The notes under the pieces are model-generated. The model was not told the DNA's origin. It ran no database searches and saw only the letters and a program-made list of their open reading frames with translations. Positions 17,289 to 24,804 of a stretch of 64,000 bases of DNA are shown one piece after another. The position numbers and the translations under genes are program-made. How positions within the stretch are numbered: position 1 is the stretch's first letter; the number at the start of each line of letters is the position of its first letter. Source of the DNA: Thermovenabulum sp049701175 (GTDB lineage Bacteria > Bacillota > Thermosediminibacteria > Thermosediminibacterales > Thermosediminibacteraceae); the NCBI RefSeq assembly GCF_049701175.1, contig NZ_JBNATW010000010.1, positions 1 to 64,000 of the forward strand. The letters are read 5' to 3'.

Positions 17289-17717
17289 TCACTTATCATT
17301 TAATACTTGAACCAAAGTATTTGCTATAATCTGTCGAAATTCTTCTGTGTTTAATAAATTTAAAAACATTGGGGCAAAAAGATTTTTTCCTTGAAGGAAG
17401 GTATTTTTGACTTCATAATTTTCATTGGTTTCAAGCAGTTTTTCCCTTACCTTACTCGATACATAAGCCATGCTATCAAGAAATGTTTTAAGAACATCCA
17501 GGGAGTTTGCAGCGGTTTTTAAAGAATTTTCCATTTTACCTGTTACGATGGTATGACGGAGCAATTTTTTGCTCAGGATTAAAAAATTTTCGTCATCCTT
17601 ATTTTTTTCTTCTGCTTCTGTAGGTTTTTCGAACACTTCAACGTTAATATTTCCGGACGTTTCGTGAATATCTATATTTCTTTCTACCTCACTTTTTATT
17701 TCCTTTTCATCGGACAT
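17289..17717 (-). CDS. Hypothetical helical protein
   Basis: 142 residues, start chosen at MSDEKEIKSEVERN because GCGAGGGGGAT precedes it. The first ~45 residues are acidic and probably disordered. The rest is predicted helical (KMENSLKTAANSLDVLKTFLDSMAYVSSKVREK) and ends in a hydrophobic segment NLLNTEEFRQIIANTLVQVL. I do not recognise the family. The layout, acidic tail plus helical domain, resembles small spore- or envelope-associated proteins but supports no function. The 260 bp between this start and the divergent protease start at 17978 is AT-rich, with no other gene visible. Confidence 0.6.
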   Translation of the reverse strand: MSDEKEIKSEVERNIDIHETSGNINVEVFEKPTEAEEKNKDDENFLILSKKLLRHTIVTGKMENSLKTAANSLDVLKTFLDSMAYVSSKVREKLLETNENYEVKNTFLQGKNLFAPMFLNLLNTEEFRQIIANTLVQVLNDK

Positions 17718-17977
17718 TTTTATCCCCCTCGCATTATATATTATCAATTTTATAATATGCCTTAGCACATAAATATGTTAGGGTGAATATTTTAATATTA
17801 TAAGTCTTTAACGAGGGGTAGCGTCAAACAAAAATATGAAGATTCCCTAAAAATTGGTAATCACAGGTAGTAGCTGTCAAAAACAGAAAGCAAAAATAGC
17901 AGATAGACGTAGTTATTGAAAATAATTACTGAGTTTTAATGGGAAAAAAGGCATACTTCACAATTGGGGGAGGGAAA

Positions 17978-19063
17978 ATGAAAGACAGCAGTTCTTACGC
18001 AAATAAAATAATAATTTTCAAAAAGGATACAACGCCTTTGCAAAGATTTGAAATATATAAAAAGTACGGATTAAGCGTAGGAAAAAACTTTAAAAGATTA
18101 AAAGTGGCACTTTGCTATGCAAAAGAAGCGGAAATTTTCGGGTTATTGAACGAAGAACCTTGGATTGAAGCTATAGAAGAGGACATAAATTTTGAACTTC
18201 AAGTTATACCGGATTCCATAAAAGCCTATTCTTTAAGGGGTCAGGAAATTCCATGGGGTGTTAAAAAATTAAAAGCCCCCGAATGCTGGGATGATTTTTG
18301 CGGTGACATGGTAAAAGTGGGTGTTATAGATACAGGAGTGGATACTGAGCATCCCGATTTGCGGGAGAATATTAAAGAGGTTTATGGCGCGTTTAAAAAA
18401 AATATGATCGAAGACGATAACGGGCATGGTTCCCATGTAAGCGGAATAATTGCAGCTATAAATAACGATATAGGTGTTGTAGGGGTGGCTCCCTGCGCAA
18501 AAATTTTTTCGGTAAAAGCCTTCGACAAAAACGGGAACGGACAGCTTTCGGGGATTTTGGAAGCCTTTGAGTGGTGTATAAATTCCAAGGTGGATGTAAT
18601 AAATATGAGCTTTGGTATACCTAACGAAAGCTTAGCATTAAAGAGGGCAATTAAAGAGGCATATAAGGAAAACATTGTGCTTGTAGCTGCTGCCGGGAAT
18701 TCGGGACAGAAAGACAGCGTGCTTTTTCCTGCTAAATACGAAGAGGTTATTGCAGTTACCGCATGTGATAAGAGAGGAAAATTTGCTAAATTTTCAAGTC
18801 AGGGAAGGGAAGTGGACTTTATAGCACCGGGTGTCGATATATTATCCTGTTATTACAATGGTAGTTACAGCTTAATGAGCGGGACTTCTATGGCCTGCCC
18901 CCATGTATCGGGAGCTGTGGCTTTAATATTGAGTAAAAAACATTTAAAGCCATCTGAGGTGAAAGAAGTCCTTTCAAACTCTGCAAGGGATTTAGGATAT
19001 CCCCGGGAAAAACAGGGAGCAGGTTTTATAGATGTAAAAAGGGCTTTATCAATATTAGATTAG
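17978..19063 (+). CDS. Subtilisin-like serine protease (S8 family)
   Basis: 361 residues with the full catalytic triad: Asp in VGVIDTGVDTEHPD, His in NGHGSHVSGIIAA and Ser in SGTSMACPHVSGA. The oxyanion Asn lies in AAAGNSGQ. The ~85 N-terminal residues resemble an I9-type propeptide (IIIFKKDTTPLQRFEIYKKYG). There is no clear signal peptide, which suggests an intracellular subtilisin or a spore/mother-cell protease rather than a secreted degradative enzyme. GGGGGAGGG precedes ATG 17978. The small helical protein 10 bp downstream is likely cotranscribed and could be a partner or inhibitor; that is inference. Confidence 0.92.
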   Translation: MKDSSSYANKIIIFKKDTTPLQRFEIYKKYGLSVGKNFKRLKVALCYAKEAEIFGLLNEEPWIEAIEEDINFELQVIPDSIKAYSLRGQEIPWGVKKLKAPECWDDFCGDMVKVGVIDTGVDTEHPDLRENIKEVYGAFKKNMIEDDNGHGSHVSGIIAAINNDIGVVGVAPCAKIFSVKAFDKNGNGQLSGILEAFEWCINSKVDVINMSFGIPNESLALKRAIKEAYKENIVLVAAAGNSGQKDSVLFPAKYEEVIAVTACDKRGKFAKFSSQGREVDFIAPGVDILSCYYNGSYSLMSGTSMACPHVSGAVALILSKKHLKPSEVKEVLSNSARDLGYPREKQGAGFIDVKRALSILD

Positions 19064-19073
19064 GAGGGATTTT

Positions 19074-19379
19074 ATGAATTTCGAAGAACTGCAAAAAATT
19101 CTTGCATCAACGGGCTTAGATGCTGAGGCAATTTCAAAAGCCATGTCAAATTTCGGTATTACTCCCAATAATATGGAAAAAGCGCAGGAATTGCTGGAGC
19201 AATTCGGCATAAAAGATATTGACCAAGAAAGTATTGAAAATATGGTGAAATCCTTTGCCGAAATTTTACCGTCGGAAATAAAAAAACAGGTTTGCCAATT
19301 AGCTTTTGAGTTTGAAAAACTCTACCCCGATATGCCTATACCCGAAGAAATGAAAAAAATGCTCGAAAGCTGGAATTAA
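19074..19379 (+). CDS. Hypothetical helical protein after subtilase
   Basis: 101 residues, strongly helical and acidic, with no signal peptide. Two short repeated helix patterns (LQKILASTGLDAEAISKAM and AQELLEQFGIKDIDQESIENM) suggest a helical bundle. I do not recognise a family. It starts 10 bp after the protease gene behind TAGGAGGG and ends before a terminator, so the pair forms an operon. Confidence 0.65.
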   Translation: MNFEELQKILASTGLDAEAISKAMSNFGITPNNMEKAQELLEQFGIKDIDQESIENMVKSFAEILPSEIKKQVCQLAFEFEKLYPDMPIPEEMKKMLESWN

Positions 19380-19391
19380 CAAAATTAATAG

Positions 19392-19420
19392 AGCCCTGGC
19401 CTATTGAGCCAGGGCTTCAT
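19392..19420. terminator. Terminator hairpin
   Basis: AGCCCTGGC (19392-19400) pairs with GCCAGGGCT (19408-19416). The T tail is short on the plus strand (TCATTT). It lies between the subtilase operon and a small minus-strand ORF and could serve both. Confidence 0.75.
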
Positions 19421-19431
19421 TTATGCATTAA

Positions 19432-19545
19432 TTATAAAATGTTAAAGAAACAACAGCAGCAGAGGAAGCAAATTAATATTATGAATATGAGCAAGCAGAT
19501 CCACCACCACCAATTGCAAGAACCGCTCCTGGTGATTTCTGTCAT
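19432..19545 (-). CDS. 37-residue Trp/Cys-rich membrane microprotein
   Basis: A short frame beginning MTEITRSGSCN, then four consecutive Trp, a ~12-residue aliphatic membrane stretch, four consecutive Cys, and FFNIL. AGGGGGT sits about 10 nt upstream of the ATG, and a hairpin follows the stop. One tryptophan-cluster-flanked transmembrane helix with a cysteine cluster at its far end is expected. It resembles the many tiny single-span spore- or membrane-associated peptides of Firmicutes in size and build, but I recognise no family. Coding status rests on the good ribosome binding site and the non-random composition. Confidence 0.6.
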   Translation of the reverse strand: MTEITRSGSCNWWWWICLLIFIILICFLCCCCFFNIL

Positions 19546-19619
19546 TATGGTTTACCCCCTTTTTGTGTTATTCTAATTTTATAATATGCGATAAGGGGGA
19601 AAGTGTGAAATTTTAGTGT

Positions 19620-20843
19620 TTATTCTTTATAATAGAAAAAGGCTTTTTCTAAATTATTCTTTTTTAAGTTTATTCCCAAATATTTTGTTGCCGTTTCGGG
19701 TATAATATATGCCTTGCCATTTTTAACAATCAGGTTTATTTTATGATTTAATGGAGAACCGTTTAGAACTGCAAATCCATCGGGATGATATATATTTAAG
19801 GTATTATCACCTTTTTTTAGTATAATGCTTTTATTTTGAGTGTCCCATATAGTTTCTACGCCCAGAGGAGCAAAAAAAGCTTTGGCGGCAACAAAGTTTG
19901 CATTTCCTTTTGAAAAGGATTCTATTATATAGGACTTTATTTGTTCCTTTTCATTGATAATTAACCGGGCTACATTGGGGTAACGGGGTATTATATTAAT
20001 ATTTTTAATACTTCCCTTTAACATGGCTGAAAAAATTTCCTTTGATGTATTTGGGGACACTATAATCCTTTTGAGTAAAAAAGGATCGGAGCTCTTGTAA
20101 ATCGTGCCATCTTTAAGGTTGACGGTGAATCCGAGTTTATAATATTTTTTGGAAATTTCTAATGCGATTTTATTGTAATGACCGTAAGGAAAGGCGATAG
20201 CTCTCGGCTTAGGAAGGCCTATTTCTTCAAAAACTCCGTTTAATTCTTCAAAATCTTTAGCGATTTCTTCCTTGCTACTTAAGGTAAGAATGGATTTTTT
20301 ATCAACTAATCTATGCATGTTAAAAGTATGAGAACCAAATTCGAAGACTCCGCTTTTTTGCATCTCTAAGATTTGTTTAACATTTAAATGTTTAAACTTA
20401 GTTATTACTTTTGAGTTTTCATCCTTTTTTATGCTGGAACCTATTAAAAAAACAACCGCTTTAAAACCGTATTTTTTTAATATTGGATATGCGATTTTGT
20501 ATACTGATTCGTAACCATCGTCAAAGGTTATTAATACCGTTTTTTCTGGTAAGGGTATTTTATTGTAAAGATATTCTTCGATTTCAGATAAAGATGCGGT
20601 ATGGTAGTCGTTCTCAAAAAGGTATTTCATCTGGGATTCGAATTCTTCTTTTGTTATTATTGCTTTTGTGGTGGAAAAATTTAACAAGGGTTCATCGGTG
20701 ATATGATGATAACAAAGCACTGTGACGTGAGAGGGTGAATTTGTCAGTTCTATAATGGGAAACACGGTGGTAATAAGGGAAGACATATATAAAGATAAAA
20801 TAAAAACATTAGAGATTATTAATTTAAACAGTCTTTTTTTCAT
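19620..20843 (-). CDS. Polysaccharide deacetylase with stalk-type C-terminal domain
   Basis: Secreted or anchored NodB-fold deacetylase, 407 residues. After an N-terminal signal/anchor (about 1-30), the catalytic domain shows VTVLCYHHITDEP, ITFDDGYESVYKIAYPILKKYGFKAVVFL (motif 1 DD pair), GSHTFNMH (motif 2 HxxxH-type) and AIAFPYGHYN. Residues about 300-407 form a copper-amine-oxidase-N-like repeat domain (VAAKAFFAPLGVETIWDTQNKSIIL), common in Firmicute surface proteins. The substrate is probably peptidoglycan or another N-acetylated wall polymer. ATG 20843 is chosen behind TTTGGAGG; a longer frame lacks one. It diverges from the C-N hydrolase gene. Confidence 0.88.
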   Translation of the reverse strand: MKKRLFKLIISNVFILSLYMSSLITTVFPIIELTNSPSHVTVLCYHHITDEPLLNFSTTKAIITKEEFESQMKYLFENDYHTASLSEIEEYLYNKIPLPEKTVLITFDDGYESVYKIAYPILKKYGFKAVVFLIGSSIKKDENSKVITKFKHLNVKQILEMQKSGVFEFGSHTFNMHRLVDKKSILTLSSKEEIAKDFEELNGVFEEIGLPKPRAIAFPYGHYNKIALEISKKYYKLGFTVNLKDGTIYKSSDPFLLKRIIVSPNTSKEIFSAMLKGSIKNINIIPRYPNVARLIINEKEQIKSYIIESFSKGNANFVAAKAFFAPLGVETIWDTQNKSIILKKGDNTLNIYHPDGFAVLNGSPLNHKINLIVKNGKAYIIPETATKYLGINLKKNNLEKAFFYYKE

Positions 20844-20945
20844 TTCATTTCCTCCAAAGGAGTAAGTTTTAATGATATAATTTGCTATATAAATAGTTTT
20901 AAATATAATATATATTAAGTATATCATACGTAACTTTGTGCCTCA

Positions 20946-21055
20946 ATACCGCCTGCCGGGAGATGGCACGTAAAAAAAGGCGGACTAAAAATATCCCGGT
21001 TATCCGAACAATTTCCTTTTATAAAAGTTCGGGTATTGTTGGGAATTTACAATTT
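20946..21055 (+). promoter_or_regulatory. Candidate pseudoknot riboswitch-like leader (copy B)
   Basis: Second copy of the motif at 2617. P1 is CCGCCT (20949-20954) with AGGCGG (20978-20983). P2 is GCCGGGA (20955-20961) with TCCCGGT (20994-21000), its outermost pair being G-U where copy A has G-C. The A-rich joining strand ends AAAAATA in both. Downstream, CCGAACAAT (21004-21012) can pair either with GTTCGG (21027-21032) or, with one mismatch, with ATTGTTGGG (21035-21043), which would hide the GGGAA ribosome binding site. A -10-like TATAAT lies at 20904. The mechanism is inference. Confidence 0.6.
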
Positions 21056-21871
21056 ATGAGCGACAAAAAAGAGAGTTTAAAAGTGGCTTTAATACAATTG
21101 CAAATAGAAGATGGAAGGGTTGAGAATAATATAAATAGAGTTTTGAATAAAATAAAGGAAGCTTTGGACCATAACAAAAATATAGATGTTGTGGTTTTGC
21201 CTGAAATGTGGAATACAGGATACGACTTGAAAAATCTTAATAATATTGCTGATGAAGAAGGAAAACCTTCTATAGAAAAGCTAAAGGAATTGGCTAAAAA
21301 TTATGCTGTGAATATTGTTGCTGGCTCCATTGCAGATAAACGGGAAGAGGAAGGCAGTAAAAAGATTTATAATTCTTCTTATATAATAAATCGCTTCGGC
21401 GAAGTTATGGCAAGATACGATAAAGTGCACCTTTTCAGGCTTATGAATGAAGATAAATATCTTGCATCAGGAAGTAAAATAGCTACCTTTGAAATTGACG
21501 GAATAAAATGTGGCGTAATTATTTGCTATGATCTTCGTTTCCCGGAATTTATTAGAAAAATAGCCCTCGAAGGTATAAAGGTGCTTTTTGTTCCTGCTCA
21601 ATGGCCCATGCCCCGGGACAAACACTGGAGGCTATTAAATGTTGTAAGGGCAATAGAAAATCAGATTTACGTAATAGGTGTAAACAGGGCAGGTAAGCAG
21701 GGGAATGTGATTTTTCCGGGAGCATCTTTGATTGTTGACCCGTGGGGCGAAGTAGAGGTTGAGCTTGAGGACAAAGAGTGTGTTTTTTGCCATACTATTA
21801 ACCTCGGTAAGATAGAGAAAGTAAGAAGATACCTTCCGGTTTATGAAGACCGAAGGCCGGATTTATATTAA
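21056..21871 (+). CDS. Carbon-nitrogen hydrolase (nitrilase superfamily)
   Basis: 271-residue amidase-type enzyme with the complete Glu-Lys-Cys triad: Glu in VVLPEMWNTGY, Lys in RYDKVHLF and Cys in VIICYDLRFPEF. Sequence and size resemble the omega-amidase / MtnU-like branch that hydrolyses 2-oxoglutaramate or related omega-amides, but the substrate is not certain. The start is set at ATG 21056: the frame is open back to 20936, but that stretch lies inside the structured leader. A weak GGGAA is the only ribosome binding site, and the leader hairpins can cover it. The TM1266-like gene follows 18 bp downstream. Confidence 0.9.
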   Translation: MSDKKESLKVALIQLQIEDGRVENNINRVLNKIKEALDHNKNIDVVVLPEMWNTGYDLKNLNNIADEEGKPSIEKLKELAKNYAVNIVAGSIADKREEEGSKKIYNSSYIINRFGEVMARYDKVHLFRLMNEDKYLASGSKIATFEIDGIKCGVIICYDLRFPEFIRKIALEGIKVLFVPAQWPMPRDKHWRLLNVVRAIENQIYVIGVNRAGKQGNVIFPGASLIVDPWGEVEVELEDKECVFCHTINLGKIEKVRRYLPVYEDRRPDLY

Positions 21872-21889
21872 TAAAAAGGAGGCGGTTTA

Positions 21890-22159
21890 ATGAAATGCCA
21901 TACCATAATGGGCATCTTGATTGACAACAGAAATGCTTGTGCACCGAAGGTCCAAGAAATATTGACAAAATATGGATGCAACATTAAAGCTAGATTAGGG
22001 CTGCATGAAGTTGATGAGAAACAGTGCTACGACGAGGGGCTAATAATACTTCAGCTTTGCGGCAGTGATGAGGAAATTGAAAACCTTCAAAAAGAGCTTA
22101 ATTCTCTTGAACGGGTAAAAGCAAAGAAATTCGTTCTTTCCTTTGATGAGGAGAATTAA
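21890..22159 (+). CDS. TM1266-like ACT-fold protein
   Basis: 89 residues starting KCHTIMGILIDNRNACAPKVQEILTKYG and containing ARLGLHEV. This matches the TM1266 family, annotated as putative iron-only hydrogenase system regulators, which has an ACT/ferredoxin-like fold. No hydrogenase maturation gene is nearby here, so a role in that system is not supported by context. AAAAAGGAGGC precedes the ATG. Its last 4 bp overlap convergent splB, and its terminator lies inside splB coding sequence. Confidence 0.75.
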   Translation: MKCHTIMGILIDNRNACAPKVQEILTKYGCNIKARLGLHEVDEKQCYDEGLIILQLCGSDEEIENLQKELNSLERVKAKKFVLSFDEEN

Positions 22160-23178
22160 ACAAAATAAAGGATATTGTGTGCCGGGAAATACTCCCGGAT
22201 TTTTTCTTCAAAGAAGTTTTTCAATTCCTCCATTTTTTCCTTGGGATAAAGGTATTTTCCGTAACCGAACTGTCCGAATTTGAAAATCCTTTCCCCTTCT
22301 TCTAAAGGTAATTTGGTCCGCGGGAAAACCTCCAAAATGTTCTTCTTTGCCCTTGCTGTAAATCTATAAGTAATAAGCTCAAATTCAATAGTTTTATTGT
22401 AGTTTTGAAAGCACTTGGCTAATTTGAAAAGCATTTTATCATATTCGTATTCCCAACCGGGATAGTGAAAAATGGGTCCTATCATGAACCCCAGTTTGTA
22501 ATCTGCTTTTGCAACCTTTAAGGCAGCATTAATCCTCCCATCTAAAGATGGAGTTTTATGTTCAAACTGTTTTATAATACTTTCGGAATTTATACTGAAG
22601 CGTATCGTTGTTTTCTGATTATGTTCAACATCAAGTAAGGAATCTACATTTGAAAATTTGGTTACAAACCTGAAATACCCGTATCCCTCCTTGCTGAAAA
22701 ATTCAATGGTTTTCTTAAGGGAATCGGTGTAGGGTTCAACAGGGAGGGGGTCCGAAGTGGCAGACCCTTCAAAAAAAGTAATTTCAGGAACCCTTTTTTC
22801 AATATATTTTTTTGCTTTTTTAAGGATTTCCTCAATGTTTACATAAACCCTTATATAGGGTTTTTTGCCAAGTGTGGTATTTAAATAACAGTATTCGCAC
22901 TCTCCTACACAGCTTGTTACAAGGGGAAGTTGAAAATGGGCGGATGGCTTGCAGCTTTCAAAATCAAGGGTACGGCGAATTCCGACCACTAAAGTCCTTT
23001 TTGCCTCAAAGAATGCCTCCTGAGGTGTTTTCCCGGGGATTCCCGTTATCCTATTATGAGACCCTATTATTTCGGTATCAACACCGAGTTCCTGCATCTT
23101 TAAATAAATTTTTTTCCCCATAGGGTAGTCTAATGCTTCTTTTTCAAAAAATGCCCTTTTAGGAATAAATACGTACAT
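22156..23178 (-). CDS. splB: Spore photoproduct lyase
   Basis: Radical SAM enzyme that reverses the 5-thyminyl-5,6-dihydrothymine photoproduct in germinating spores. 340 residues; the cluster motif CVGECEYCYL (CX3CX2C) and the flanking QLPLVTSCVGECEYCYLNT block are characteristic. The C-terminal half holds FRFVTKFSNVDSLLD and RFSINSESI. A GGAGGGATACCT ribosome binding site precedes the ATG. Its presence is a good indication that the organism makes endospores. No splA partner is seen. Confidence 0.95.
   Translation of the reverse strand: MYVFIPKRAFFEKEALDYPMGKKIYLKMQELGVDTEIIGSHNRITGIPGKTPQEAFFEAKRTLVVGIRRTLDFESCKPSAHFQLPLVTSCVGECEYCYLNTTLGKKPYIRVYVNIEEILKKAKKYIEKRVPEITFFEGSATSDPLPVEPYTDSLKKTIEFFSKEGYGYFRFVTKFSNVDSLLDVEHNQKTTIRFSINSESIIKQFEHKTPSLDGRINAALKVAKADYKLGFMIGPIFHYPGWEYEYDKMLFKLAKCFQNYNKTIEFELITYRFTARAKKNILEVFPRTKLPLEEGERIFKFGQFGYGKYLYPKEKMEELKNFFEEKIREYFPAHNILYFV
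22182..22205 (+). terminator. Terminator embedded in splB
   Basis: CCGGGA (22182-22187) pairs with TCCCGG (22193-22198) around a 5-nt loop, followed by ATTTTTT. It ends the TM1266-like transcript while lying within the last codons of convergent splB. Confidence 0.8.
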
Positions 23179-23259
23179 AGGTATCCCTCCATAAGTATTT
23201 TTCCCTTTTCTTTATTGAGTGTTTCAGTTAATATTGTCTTTAAGGGAGGTATATTTACT

Positions 23260-24693
23260 ATGAAGGAAAAACTGAGAAAGATATCAACGAACCTGTACGA
23301 GTTTGAAAATGAAGAAAATAAAATAAAAATAAATGTGTATTTAAGTGAAAGGCTTTTCAATGATTTTGTAGAGGATGAATCTTTAAAGCAGCTTTACAAT
23401 GCTTCCATGTTGAAAGGAGTTGTAAGCCCTGTAATAGGGATGCCTGACATCCATACGGGTTTTGGGCTCCCCATAGGGGGTGTGATGGCAACCGACTGGG
23501 AAGAAGGTGTGGTGTCTGCCGGAGCGGTGGGGATGGACATTAACTGCGGGGTGAGGTTGATTACTACAAATATTCCTGCGGAGGAATTGACAAGAGAACG
23601 TTTAAAAAAAATATTGGAATTAATTTCGGAATACGTGCCTTCAGGAGTAGGCAAATCCAGTGCAATAAAGGCTTTTAGAAAACCGGATTTGGAAGCAATA
23701 GCTTCGGTGGGTGTCAAACATTTCATCGATGCGGGGTTTGGGCGAAAGGAAGATCTTTTTAGGATTGAAGATAATGGATGCATAACCTTTGCGGATGCGA
23801 ATTGTGTGCCTAAAACTGCAAGGGAAAGAGCGGATCAACTCTGCACAATAGGAGGAGGCAACCATTTTATTGAAATAGGAAAAATCAGTAATATCTTTGA
23901 TGAAAAAACCGCCGAATACTTTGGATTGAAAAAGGGCTTTGTTTATGTGCTTATACATACAGGTAGCAGGGGATTGGGTCACCAGATATGCACCGATTTT
24001 TCTAAAAGAATGTGGGAAAATCAGGATAAAAATGGAACGAAAGCTCCGGTTAAAGGACTTGCCTGCGCACCCATTCATTCGGAGGACGGGCAAAAATACT
24101 TGGGTGCAATGGGGGCTGCTGCGAATTACGCTTTTTGCAACAGGCAGCTAATAACTTATTTTATAAGGGAGGCTTTTTGCAAAGTTTTTAAAAAAGATGA
24201 AAAGGAATTAGGGCTCAACATTTTATACGATGTTGCCCATAATATTGCAAAAAAAGAAAAACACAATGGGAGATGGCTTTTGGTCCATAGAAAGGGAGCC
24301 ACAAGGGCATTGCCCGCTGGCCATCCGGATAATCCTTTGATTTTTAAAGAAACCGGACATCCAGCAATAATTCCCGGAAGCATGGGAACGGCGTCTTATG
24401 TACTTATAGGACTGAAAGCTATTAGTGCGACTTTCAATTCGGTAAATCACGGTGCAGGCAGGGTAATGTCACGAAAAAAAGCAAAGGAGGAATTTACAAA
24501 AGAAGAGCTTTTAAAACAGCTTGATAATGTCTATATAGCTTCAAAGGACTTAAAGGCCCTTCTTGATGAAGCGCCGCTGGCATATAAGGATATAGATGAG
24601 GTGGTAAATACCCTTGTGGAAGCGGGACTTACACAACCTATTGTGAGGTTAAAGCCAATGGGAGTACTCAAAGGGGAAGGAGAAGAATCATAG
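23260..24693 (+). CDS. rtcB: RNA-splicing ligase RtcB
   Basis: GTP- and manganese-dependent ligase that joins 2',3'-cyclic-phosphate and 5'-OH RNA ends; used in RNA repair. 477 residues. Signature blocks: GMPDIHTGFGLPIGGVMA, VGMDINCGVRLI (metal cysteine), GGGNHFIEIG, HTGSRGLGHQ, and the guanylylated histidine in NSVNHGAGRVMSR. ATG 23260 follows AAGGGAGGT; the frame opens earlier at 23215 without a good site. It stands alone, with no archease (rtcA/archease-like) gene adjacent. Confidence 0.97.
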   Translation: MKEKLRKISTNLYEFENEENKIKINVYLSERLFNDFVEDESLKQLYNASMLKGVVSPVIGMPDIHTGFGLPIGGVMATDWEEGVVSAGAVGMDINCGVRLITTNIPAEELTRERLKKILELISEYVPSGVGKSSAIKAFRKPDLEAIASVGVKHFIDAGFGRKEDLFRIEDNGCITFADANCVPKTARERADQLCTIGGGNHFIEIGKISNIFDEKTAEYFGLKKGFVYVLIHTGSRGLGHQICTDFSKRMWENQDKNGTKAPVKGLACAPIHSEDGQKYLGAMGAAANYAFCNRQLITYFIREAFCKVFKKDEKELGLNILYDVAHNIAKKEKHNGRWLLVHRKGATRALPAGHPDNPLIFKETGHPAIIPGSMGTASYVLIGLKAISATFNSVNHGAGRVMSRKKAKEEFTKEELLKQLDNVYIASKDLKALLDEAPLAYKDIDEVVNTLVEAGLTQPIVRLKPMGVLKGEGEES

Positions 24694-24804
24694 GATTTTT
24701 TTAATTTTTTTATAATTAAAGAAGGTTTATAAAAAAAATCATAGAAATATAATATAAGGATAAAAATATATAATTAAATTAGAATTTTCGGAGGTGATAT
24801 ATTG

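Noticed and set aside
20936..21055. Upstream extension of the C-N hydrolase starting at GTG 20936
   Set aside because: The extension is the structured leader read in frame (Arg/Lys-rich, not conserved-looking); the protein family starts near ATG 21056.
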